This document shows positions 36,754 through 44,060 of a stretch of 44,060 nt of DNA, piece after piece. Every line of letters begins with the position of its first letter. Within the stretch, counting starts at the first letter, position 1. Origin of the DNA: an uncultured Oscillospiraceae bacterium (GTDB lineage: Bacteria > Bacillota > Clostridia > Oscillospirales > Ruminococcaceae); assembly GCA_934446565.1 (NCBI GenBank), contig CAKSEO010000024.1:1-44060 (forward strand), in the 5' to 3' direction. A program made the position numbers and the translations under genes. The notes under the pieces were generated by a model. It saw only the letters and a list, made by a program, of their open reading frames with translations. It was not told where the DNA came from and searched no databases.

Positions 36754-38241
36754 ATGAACAGATCAAGAAAAAAATCGCCGGAATACTTATCGTAGGAATG
36801 GTCGCAAGCCTTACTGCCTGCGATGAAAGCGCGCCTGCGTCCAGCGGAAATTCCACGCTGATGACCACGACTCCGACAACGACAACCGACCCGGACGAAA
36901 ACGCTCCCACCGACAAGGACGCGAAGCAGGTCGAAACTTCAGGGGTACGCTCCGGACGGCAACGCGGGAACTCTGAAGTACCTAGGATAATACGACATCC
37001 ATGACGACCAGAAAGGCACGGAGCAGTGCCTGGTGTTCGAAAGCGAGCAGTATGGCGGCAAGATAGAGTACATCTCCACGCCGAGCGGCGACGCGTTCCG
37101 CGAGAAGCTGGCAACGCTCATAGCTTCTGATGATTCGCCGGATATCACGGTCGGCGACGCGCTTCAGTACCCGGGAAACGTCGGGAAGAATCTGTTCGAG
37201 CCGCTGGATAATTACATTGACTCCACATCTCCGCTGTGGGTAGATATGAAAGATATCATCGACCTATATGAATACCAGGGCAATCATTACTATTATCCGC
37301 ACCGCATTACCACGTCGTTTGCGCTGAATTACAGCAAGAAGACTATAGCCGACAACGACCTTGAAGACCCGTACACTCTCTACAAAAACGGCGAGTGGAC
37401 ATGGGAAAAATGGCGCGAGCTGATGATAAAATTCTGCGACGCCGACGACGGTAACATGGGCTTCTATGCGACCGGACACCATTCTCACCGGGCTTATCGC
37501 GACCACGGGAACCCCGATGATTGAGGTACATCCGGACGGCACGATAATAACAACACGCTCAGCCCGGACGTATCGCGTGCGATGGCGTTCTACGAAAAGC
37601 TCAACCGTGACGGCGTGATGAACGGCAGGGAACTGAACGACTGGGTATCTCCGGAACTTTTCGCGCAGAACTGCGACAAGCTGCTGTTCCTCGGCATGGA
37701 GTCGGAATGGACCTACACAGCCGCAACAAAGCAGGTACAGAACCCGCAGGGCGTCGAGAACGATATACTGAACACCGTTTCGGATTTCGCGTTCGTGCCA
37801 TTCCCGCGGGACGCGCAGGCGGATAAATACTATTCCGCGTACAATACCTACGGCTTTGTAGTGCCCAAGGGCGCGAAGAACATCAAGGGCGCGGTGGATA
37901 TGATAAACTGCTTCCGTGTGTACGACACCGATGAGAACGTAATTGCGCAGGTCAGAGCCGACCATGTTTCCCCGGAGCCTGTGTACTTCACCTCCGGAAA
38001 ATACGAGGGCATGCAGAAGTGGGAAATAGTCTGGGGCGAGGACGAGTATGACCTCTGGCGCGAGATGTGCGACCCGGAGAAATTCACTTTCGTGAACGAG
38101 GACGGCTTCGGATTCGGTCAGGAGTTCTGGAACAACTACTCAATACTTAACAACGTTGCATTCGAGGGCGAATCCTGGACGCAGCTCAGCGCAGAGATAA
38201 ACCCGGTCGTTGAATCTGTGCTTGACGATTACAGAAAATAA
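36754..38241 (+). pseudogene. Decayed ABC sugar solute-binding lipoprotein
   Basis: Pieces in different frames add up to one extracellular solute-binding protein: a lipoprotein signal (IKKKIAGILIVGMVASLTAC), then GTLKYLG, GGKIEYISTPSGDAF, a middle part and a normal C-terminus ending VESVLDDYRK. The ATG at 36754 with AAGGAG is followed by one missing base at codon 2. A second shift lies near 36938 and a TAA at about 36988. A pair of compensating shifts near 37480 and 37550 enclose a frame reading TILTGLIATTGTPMIEVHPDG. It would have delivered an oligosaccharide to an ABC importer; no permease genes are present. Confidence 0.85.
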
Positions 38242-38250
38242 GACTATAAT

Positions 38251-38287
38251 AATAACTGCCCCGGTTTCGGAGCAGTTATTTATATTA
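38251..38287 (+). terminator. Terminator hairpin
   Basis: AATAACTGC (38251-38259) pairs with GCAGTTATT (38272-38280), followed by TATATT. It separates the two pseudogenes. Confidence 0.7.
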
Positions 38288-38297
38288 TGGGGGAGTT

Positions 38298-39819
38298 ATG
38301 GAGTTCAGTAAAACTGTTCCGCTTTACGGAACTCTTGAAATAAAATGCAGCGGCGTTTCCGACGGCGATCCGTTCACGGAGCGCATATCTATGCGGAAAT
38401 ATCCGGCGCTGAAAGTAAGTCAGTACGTGGCTTCTACGACGGTAACGGTGTGTACATCGTCAGATTCATGCCGCAGAAAATCGGCGAATACAGATTCGAA
38501 ACTTACGGGAATTTTTCCGATAAGTCCGCAGAGGGAAGCTTCATAGTCACTTCGCCGTAAAACGGTCAGCATGGAATGGTCGGCGTATCGGGGAAATACC
38601 CTTTCGCCTACGCTAACGGAACGCCGTATTATTCAGTGGGGACGACATGTTATGTATGGCATCTCTAGTCTGAGGAAACGAAGCAGCTGACTCTCAGTAA
38701 CCTTTCGAAATGCGGTTTCAACAAGATACGCTTCTGCGTGTTCCCGAAGCATTACGCCTATAATCTGTCGGAGCCGCCGTGTTATCTCTATGAGGGGACG
38801 CCTATGGACAGTTCCGTGCTGAACATGAGCAACTTCAACGAATACAACGGTTGTCCCGAGGGCAATTTATGGGACTTTACGAGGTTCAAGCCGGAGTACT
38901 TCCGTAGCATCGAGGATGCATACTCAGACTGCGTGAACTGCACATCGAAGCGGATATTATCCTGTTCCACCCCTATGACCGCTGGGGATTTTCCATGCTG
39001 AACCGGGAGCAGTCGCGGCTGTATCCGGAGTACGTCACCGCGAGATTCTCGGCGTACAGCAACGTGTGGTGGTCGCTGGCGAATGAATACGACCTTATGC
39101 CGGACCGCAACGCTGACGACTGGAATTACTACGCTGATGTCATAATTAAGAACGATCCATACGGGCACCTGCGCTCCATTCACAACTGCATGGGATTTTT
39201 CGACCATTCGGCGGCATGGGTAACGCATTGCAGTATTCAGCGGCAGGACATATACAAGACTGCGGAGCTTACGGACGAATGGCGCAGGCAGTACGGAAAG
39301 CCAGTCGTCCTGGACGAAATAGCCTACGAGGGGAATATGCCCTACGGCTGGGGAAACATCACCGGAGAGTAAATGCTCCGCCGTTTCTGGGAAGCATTCT
39401 GCCGGGGAGGATATGCGGGTCACGGCGAGACCTACCTTACCGACCCGGGGGACATCTGGTGGTCGCACGGCGGAGAGCTCCACGGCGAGAGCTGTAAAAG
39501 GTTTAAGTTCCTGCGGGACATCATGGCGGACAGCCCCGCTCCAGGGCTTAGATCCGGCGGCGGAATGTGGGACGAGCTGCTTGCAGTCCCGGAGGACGAT
39601 GGAGAATTCCAGCGGACGGGCTACCGCATTTATTAGAGCTTTATGCGCCCGGCTTACCGCGACTATGAGATAAACGACGGCTGCGAGTACGACGTGGAGA
39701 TAATCGATACCCGGAACATGACGATAACCTGCGTCGGGAGATTCAGCGGGCGCTTCCGCGTGGAGCTTCCGTCACGGCAGTACATAGCGGTCAGAATGAA
39801 GAAAACCGGCATCTCCTGA
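38298..39819 (+). pseudogene. Decayed DUF5060/DUF4038-type glycoside hydrolase
   Basis: Fragments in several frames reconstruct one protein of about 500 residues. First comes an N-terminal beta domain (MEFSKTVPLYGTLEIKC, GNGVYIVRFMPQKIGEYRFET). Then comes a TIM-barrel core ([77 protein letters not shown]), and finally a C-terminal beta domain (FSGRFRVELPSRQYIAVRM). ANEYD and LDEIAYEG hold the probable catalytic Glu pair of this apiosidase-like group. Breaks: a frameshift near 38400, TAG at about 38667 where Gln is expected, a shift near 38940, TAA at 39370 where Glu is expected, and TAG at 39634. GGGGGAG precedes the ATG. Confidence 0.85.
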
Positions 39820-39889
39820 CGAAGTATCGCAGAATGGGACTTCGTTATCAGAAGACGCATTGAATTCAGCAGTGCGATAATTGATTTAT

Positions 39890-40047
39890 GGGAACCTCTA
39901 AAAACCGGTTTGAAAAGGGAAAATGGGTAGAGTGCGCCGAATGCGATGAAAGCCTCCTCGTAAGGCTGTATGCCTTACGAGGAGGCTTGAATAAGCAGGC
40001 GGTGTGCTATACACATTTTCACTCAAACAAGGTTTTTAGAGGTGACC
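39890..40047. mobile_element. MITE-like palindromic element, copy 1
   Basis: The 158-bp unit starts GGGAACCTCTAAAAACC and ends GGTTTTTAGAGGTGACC; the inner 13 bp of these termini are perfect inverted repeats. It contains a 15-bp perfect hairpin (GCCTCCTCGTAAGGC, loop TGTAT, complement) at about 39953-39987. It shares its ends and most of its body with 41307-41536. A clear target duplication is not seen. It lies just past the glycosidase pseudogene and 21 bp from the end of the C39-like gene. Confidence 0.8.
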
Positions 40048-40068
40048 ATATTATAGTAACGACTTATG

Positions 40069-40428
40069 TTACGCTTCGGGGAATACTTCCCAGTAAAATT
40101 TCCGCTCCGACTGCGGAAAATCCCTGAGCACGCCATGCTCCGGATCGTAGAAAACACCGTCCGCATAAAGCGACCAGTGCCAGCAGCGTGGAGTTTCGAG
40201 GCTGAGAAGCGCATATTTCGGCAGGTCTGACGCCGTAAACGCCTGCCTGCGTTCGGGCGAAAATTTTATGCCGTGCTCGGTCAGCACACGCTTCATTTCG
40301 CGCAGGTCTGTTTCCCGGTCGTTGCCGAGATACCCGCAGATATACTCGGCGGTCGTTCCAAGCAGCATTGCAAGAACCGCCTGACCGCACTGCAGGTCGG
40401 TCGGTTCGTGGATATATTCAATGTTCAT
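40069..40428 (-). CDS. C39-like cysteine peptidase-fold protein
   Basis: The 119-residue protein has the papain-like/C39 pattern IHEPTDLQCGQAVLAMLLG, with Gln13 and Cys14 as oxyanion and nucleophile candidates, His84 in CWHWSLYADG and Asp95 in FYDPEHG. It lacks a signal peptide and is a single minimal domain. It lies 26 bp downstream of the GT2 gene on the same strand and probably shares its promoter. Substrate and role are unknown; it may act on a small peptide or modified amino acid, or be non-proteolytic. Confidence 0.65.
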   Translation of the reverse strand: MNIEYIHEPTDLQCGQAVLAMLLGTTAEYICGYLGNDRETDLREMKRVLTEHGIKFSPERRQAFTASDLPKYALLSLETPRCWHWSLYADGVFYDPEHGVLRDFPQSERKFYWEVFPEA

Positions 40429-40454
40429 TATGTACCCTCACAAGCCCGGCTCAT

Positions 40455-41186
40455 TCACCTGACATCATAATAAAATTTGTCAGCCGCTTCCCTGTCCTTG
40501 CCTGTAAAAATACGCTTGGTGAGTTTGCGGTTCTTTATCAGATACCAGTCCCCGAACTCGTCGAACTTACGGCTTGACGTGATAATATGCGCTTTTTTCA
40601 GGGTGCCGTATTTCTGCCCTCTGCTCACCCCAAGCTTATTGAGCCTTATTGCAAAATCGAGGTCCTCAACGCTGACAAGGCTTTCGTCAAAACCGCCGAT
40701 AGCTTCAAAATCTGTTTTATAGAACCAGAACATTCCGCCGCTGAGAGCCGCCTTATTCTTTATCATAGCCGGCATTAAATTAGCAGCGACATACATGGCG
40801 GAAAACGCGATACCGACCGACATTCTGTCAAACTTGGAAACTGAACCGCCGCCCACGAACTTGCCGCTTTCCAGCATTTGCTTTGCCTGAAGCAGCGAAT
40901 TTTCAGTCATGCAGCTGTCAGCGTCGATGGTGAGTATTATCTTGCCCTGAGCGGCGTTTACACCACGATTTCTTATAGCGCTTATTGACCTGTCCTCGTT
41001 GTCCAGCACGCAGGCACCGTATTCCTTTGCTAGCTCGGCGGTCCTGTCAGTGCACCGGTTCGCAACGACGATCGTTTCAACAGTGAGAGGTTCTGCCTTT
41101 TTTGCAGCGGCAAGTATCGCACTAAGGCATTTTCCGATATACTTTTCCTCGTTGTGCGCAGGGATTATTACTGAAAAGTCATACAT
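40455..41186 (-). CDS. GT2-family glycosyltransferase
   Basis: The 243-residue protein starts at the ATG at 41186 behind GGGAGGT; an earlier ATG at 41201 overlaps that site. The GT-A fold has SVIIPAHNEEKYIGKCL (5-21), VVANRCTDRT (40-49), the metal-binding LTIDADS with Asp88 and Asp90, GGMFWFYK and GGFDESLVSVEDLDFAIRL, where the ED pair is the catalytic base region. No transmembrane segment is evident. The product could be any surface glycan or glycolipid. It heads a two-gene unit with the C39-like gene. Confidence 0.88.
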   Translation of the reverse strand: MYDFSVIIPAHNEEKYIGKCLSAILAAAKKAEPLTVETIVVANRCTDRTAELAKEYGACVLDNEDRSISAIRNRGVNAAQGKIILTIDADSCMTENSLLQAKQMLESGKFVGGGSVSKFDRMSVGIAFSAMYVAANLMPAMIKNKAALSGGMFWFYKTDFEAIGGFDESLVSVEDLDFAIRLNKLGVSRGQKYGTLKKAHIITSSRKFDEFGDWYLIKNRKLTKRIFTGKDREAADKFYYDVR

Positions 41187-41225
41187 AATTGTACCTCCCA
41201 AACGATTTGTCGCTTCATCAAAATA

Positions 41226-41254
41226 ATTATAGCACGTAATTCATAAAAAGTCAA
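41226..41254 (-). promoter_or_regulatory. Sigma-A promoter of the GT2/C39-like unit
   Basis: Minus-strand TTGACT (41254-41249), 17 bp spacer and TATAAT (41231-41226) with TGC in front. Confidence 0.85.
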
Positions 41255-41306
41255 CAAAATAATTGCGAACCGCAGGAATTGAAAATTCGGCGGTCATATA
41301 TCATAA

Positions 41307-41536
41307 GGGAACCTCTAAAAACCGGTTTGAAAAGGGAAAATGGGTAGAGTGCGCCGAATGCGATGAAAGCCGACGAAGTAAGGCTGTATGCCTTACGAGG
41401 AGGTGCAACACGATGTTGCAAAGCGAAATAACCGGGCGACGGCATGGACGCCGTCGCATCAGAAATTTCGCTCGTTGAAAGAAGCAGGCGGTGTGCTATA
41501 CACATTTTCACTCAAACAAGGTTTTTAGAGGTGACC
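41307..41536. mobile_element. MITE-like palindromic element, copy 2
   Basis: The 230-bp copy has the same termini as 39890-40047 and is flanked by ATAA at 41303-41306 and 41537-41540, a candidate 4-bp target duplication. The central hairpin is degenerate on its left arm. It contains about 70 bp absent from copy 1, made of nested palindromes: GCAACA/TGTTGC, and GCGACGGC/GCCGTCGC inside GCGAAAT/ATTTCGC. Confidence 0.8.
41475..41502 (+). promoter_or_regulatory. Possible outward promoter inside MITE copy 2
   Basis: TTGAAA (41475-41480), 16 bp spacer and TGCTATACA (-10 at 41497-41502) point toward the secreted protein gene at 41646. No better promoter is seen between the element and that gene. 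Confidence 0.45.
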
Positions 41537-41645
41537 ATAATTTTTTTCAAAAAGGTGTGACCTGACGATTTCAATGCTGTCCTTTAGGGTGAAAGGCAGT
41601 AAAACAGCTGCCAGTACAAAAGAAATTTCAAAGGAGTATAACATC

Positions 41646-42758
41646 ATGAAAAAGTCTATCAGATTCACCTCTGCCGCTATGGCAGCACTCATCGCAATGT
41701 CCTGCGCAGCATTCTCCGCATTTGCTGACGATACTTCCGTACCCACTGATGATTCCGGCTACACGGAGTTCCTTGCAGGCGGCTGGGAAGTAAACTCAGG
41801 CAGCACCGCTATGAGCAAGAACGCCGCTGCAAAGGCAGCTTTCAAAAAGGCTACCGCAGAGCTTCTGGGCGTAAGCTATCAGCCAATAGCAGTCCTCGGA
41901 ACTCAGGTCGTTGCAGGCATGAAGTACGCGATACTCTGCAGGGCAACTCCGGTATATCCTGACGCGGTGCCTGAGATCACAATAATGTACATCTACGAGA
42001 GCGTTGACGGTACCGTTGATATCGACGGCTTCCAGACGATAATCAGCGGCGGTGACGAGGGCGGATTCAAAGCCAACACCGGAAAATTCGCGATAAAGAA
42101 CAAAAAGAACAAGGCGGTATATTTCGCGTACAAGAAGGCAATGAAGGAGCTTGTTGGCGTTGATTACAAGCCTGTTCTTTATCTTGGAAGTCAGAACAAA
42201 TCCGGAAGCAGTTATATGATACTCTGCCGTAGCCAGGCGGTCTATCCGAACGCTCCATACGAGTGGTCGCTGGTAACAGTCAGCAAGTCCGCAAAGGGTA
42301 AGGTAAAGCTAGGCGACGTACAGACCCTGGAACTTGGGAATACCGATGAGGATTCTGAAACCGACAGCAATCAGATCCCGAACCCGTGGCAGGAATACAA
42401 GACCGTTTCCGAAGCTGCAAAGGCTACCGGAATCAGCTTCAGCGCCCCTGAAAAGCTCGAAGGCTACAAGGTTTCCTATGTGCAGGCGATGGACGGCCTC
42501 GTTGAAGTGACATACTCCAACGGCAGCAATGAGATATGCGTCCGCAAGGGCAAGGGAACCGATGACATCAGCGGCGACTACAACGTATACAAGAACGTTT
42601 CCGAAAAGAAAATCGGCGGGAATACAGTTGCATTAAAGGGCAACGGCGACGGCGTAAGCTCCGCAACATGGACTGACGGAACATATTCCTATTCCATCTA
42701 TTCCGAAAACGAGCTGACAAATAAGCTTGTGGAGAGCATTGTAACTGAGATGAGATAA
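41646..42758 (+). CDS. Secreted protein with two cystatin-like repeats
   Basis: The protein has 370 residues from the ATG at 41646, with AAGGAG at 41631-41636. A signal peptide covers about 1-27. Two homologous repeats of about 95 residues follow. The first has GGWEVN, KAAFKKATAELLGVSYQPIAV, then LGTQVVAGMKYAILC (QVVAG at 87-91); the second has AYKKAMKELVGVDYKPVLYLGSQNKSGSSYMILC. The helix-then-beta order and QVVAG loop match the cystatin inhibitor fold, in which that loop enters papain-like active sites; the second copy keeps only Q and G. A C-terminal domain (about 252-370: NPWQEYKTVSEAAK, KGKGTDDISGDYN) recurs in gut Firmicutes secreted proteins as I recall, function unknown. Inhibitor activity is inference. 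Confidence 0.75.
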   Translation: MKKSIRFTSAAMAALIAMSCAAFSAFADDTSVPTDDSGYTEFLAGGWEVNSGSTAMSKNAAAKAAFKKATAELLGVSYQPIAVLGTQVVAGMKYAILCRATPVYPDAVPEITIMYIYESVDGTVDIDGFQTIISGGDEGGFKANTGKFAIKNKKNKAVYFAYKKAMKELVGVDYKPVLYLGSQNKSGSSYMILCRSQAVYPNAPYEWSLVTVSKSAKGKVKLGDVQTLELGNTDEDSETDSNQIPNPWQEYKTVSEAAKATGISFSAPEKLEGYKVSYVQAMDGLVEVTYSNGSNEICVRKGKGTDDISGDYNVYKNVSEKKIGGNTVALKGNGDGVSSATWTDGTYSYSIYSENELTNKLVESIVTEMR

Positions 42759-42969
42759 ATCCGGGAAGCGCTCCCATAGAATAAATAGAAAACCTCTCAT
42801 GGCAGTTCAAGCCGTGGCGGCGGTATTCCGGGATAGTATTCACACCAAAAATCATGGGTCTGAAAAAACAACTGTGTAAACGCGAACAATCCCGAAAAAC
42901 GTACCAAAGCTAAAAATGCAGCGAAACAGGGCAACGCTGGAGAGCGTCCCGACGCAGCTGCAAGATATA

Positions 42970-43018
42970 CGGTGAAAAGCAGCGAGGCTAATTCGCTGCT
43001 TTTTTACTTCACCGATAT
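42970..43018. terminator. Strong terminator hairpin
   Basis: AAAAGCAGCGA (42975-42985) pairs with TCGCTGCTTTT (42993-43003), followed by TTT. Outer CGGTGAA and TTCACCG extend the palindrome. It may end the cystatin-like transcript. Confidence 0.7.
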
Positions 43019-43051
43019 CTTCCGGCGGATAAACTCCGGGGTTCGGGTTGT

Positions 43052-43083
43052 CTCCCCCAGTGGGGGAGGTGTCACGGAGTGAC
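43052..43083. repeat. REP-like double palindrome
   Basis: CTCCCCCA/TGGGGGAG (one-base loop) is followed by GTCAC-GGA-GTGAC. From memory this pair of palindromes is a frequent intergenic repeat in Ruminococcus/Faecalibacterium-type genomes; only one copy is in this window. Confidence 0.55.
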
Positions 43084-43121
43084 AGAAGGGTTGACCGACA
43101 GACCAGAGCCCCGAATTGATC

Positions 43122-44060
43122 CTAGGCTGTGAATCTATCCTCAAAATAAATCATGAACTGAGCGTAAGCCAGGCCCCAGTTGCGAACAGGCATAGTCCAC
43201 TTCTTTGAAATCTCGGAAACGCTCATATAAACGACCTTGCGGATAGCGTCATCGGTCGGGAAAATCGACTTGGATTTAGTGAATTTTCTGACCATTCTAT
43301 GGTAGCCCTCGACGGCATTCGTCGTGTATATTATCTTTCGAATTTCCTGGGGATATTCAAGCATAATGTGGCACACGCTGTGCGCTGATGTTCAGCCTTT
43401 GCCGTCGGAGCGACGGCAATTTTGCTTCGCAAAACCGCACGAACAAAGGACGGTTAATTCAGCCCAGTTTTTATCCCAGGATTTCAGGATATTCGGGTAT
43501 TTTTTATCCCACTTCTCACGGAATTCTTCCTTCGCAAATTCAGCGTCATCAAGGTTCACAGCGCCATAGATTTTCTTCAGATCAGCGCATACTGCCTTGC
43601 GGTCCTTGTACGGTACGAACTTGCAGCTGTTGCGGATCTGATGAACTATGCAGAGCTGATTCTTCGTCTTGGGGAAAACCGAGTTTATCGCATTACAGAG
43701 CCTTGTGAGGTTATCATGGCAGGCAATGAAAATATCCTTAACGCCGCGGCTTTGGAGGTCAGAACAGATGCTTGCGTAGAAGCTCGCAGACTCATTTTCC
43801 GATATCCAGGTGCCGAGGATTTCCTTATGACCCTCCATGTTTATACCCAGCACAGAGTACACGCATTTCGTGACGATTTTGTTATCCTTGCGCGAATTGA
43901 ACACGATCCCATCGAAGAAAACTACCGGGTAAACTGCCTCCAGAGGACGGTTCTGCCACTCGTTGACCTCCGGCAGAATTTTGTCGGTTATACGCGAAAC
44001 CAAGCCTTGTGAAATTTCGGTTCCGTAGATCTGCTTTAACGTATCTTCGATGTCACGCTG
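43122..44060 (-). pseudogene. IS256-family transposase, interrupted and cut by window end
   Basis: The gene enters from the right edge (reading RDIEDTLKQIYGTEISQGLVSRITD) and ends at 43122. The DDE residues are present: Asp in PVVFFDGI, Asp in ACHDNLTRL and Glu in IYTTNAVEGYHR. The C-terminus NWGLAYAQFMIYFEDRF is typical. The reading frame is kept, but about 28 codons (43362-43445) are inserted between LTVL and LEYPQEIRK, carrying a stop at 43392. The product would lack the catalytic Glu, so the copy is most likely inactive. Confidence 0.88.
43362..43445. repeat. Palindromic insert inside the transposase
   Basis: About 84 bp (28 codons) of extra sequence made of serial small hairpins: GCACA/TGTGC, CTGA/TCAG, GCCGTCG/CGACGGC and TTTTGC/GCAAAA. 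Exact edges are uncertain by a few bases. It resembles in style the extra palindromes of MITE copy 2. Confidence 0.65.

Larger units (their letters stand above)
42759..43121. other. Intergenic region before the transposase
   Basis: No supportable gene is seen. It holds a degenerate hairpin near 42780-42815, a strong hairpin at 42975-43003, and a palindromic repeat at 43052-43083. The IS256 right-end inverted repeat should lie between 43084 and 43121 but I could not define it without the other end. Confidence 0.6.

Noticed and set aside
36754..39819. Stop-codon reassignment or recoding to explain the interrupted frames
   Set aside because: TAA, TAG and TGA all occur, together with frameshifts, at positions where different residues are expected; neighbouring genes use standard stops. 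Decay or sequence errors explain it better.
39888..40127. Small ORF starting inside MITE copy 1 (MGTSKNRFEKG...)
   Set aside because: It reads through the inverted repeat and hairpins of the element, recurs in copy 2 with a different end, and lacks a ribosome site.

Overview
The window looks like a chromosomal segment of a gut or rumen Firmicute close to Ruminococcus (Oscillospiraceae). The reasons are many large secreted proteins with Gram-positive signal peptides, GH5 and GH43 glycanases with Ruminococcus-like modules, strong sigma-A promoters (TTGACA-N17-TATAAT, often with an extended -10), AGGAGG ribosome sites and GC-rich hairpin terminators. This taxonomy is inference; no rRNA, tRNA or CRISPR array was seen.

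Layout. 1-1235: terminator-like hairpins and a lone phage tail-fibre-like gene. 1278-5181: a divergent glycan-assembly pair, with UDP-galactopyranose mutase plus a GlfT2-like galactofuranosyltransferase on the minus strand and a GT52-like transferase on the plus strand. 5239-17339 (minus): a 2520-residue secreted protein with about eleven degenerate repeats of about 175 residues, a DUF4422 transferase, and a secreted transglutaminase-like/LRR protein. 17567-21597 (plus): a polysaccharide-type ABC exporter (permease and ATPase) followed by a secreted GH5 cellulase. 21734-33120: four tandem, separately promoted and terminated genes for secreted proteins (lectin-like/FN3, BspA-type LRR, C1A papain-like protease, CHAP/peptidoglycan-binding). 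33343-39820: a glycan-utilisation cluster with an intact GH5 lipoprotein, a GH43 gene that seems to start at ATT, and an AraC regulator, followed by a decayed ABC solute-binding protein and a decayed DUF5060/DUF4038-type glycosidase. 39890-42758: two copies of a MITE-like palindromic element around a C39-like protein, a GT2 transferase and a secreted cystatin-like protein. 43122-44060: an IS256-family transposase broken by a small palindromic insert and cut by the window edge.

The main theme is a shared C-terminal tail. Seven secreted proteins of unrelated function all end in the same array of FN3-like modules of about 85-90 residues, with the signature KYRxRRNDGTGW and a terminal module ending near YSxPSSTLTxKP. 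None ends in an LPXTG signal and I see no SLH or dockerin module, so this basic tail is a candidate for an undescribed surface-retention or glycan-binding module. The genes are interspersed with galactofuranose-glycan synthesis and export genes, which suggests, as inference only, that a surface glycan could be the ligand. Two of the tails are almost identical over 939 bp, pointing to recent gene conversion or duplication.
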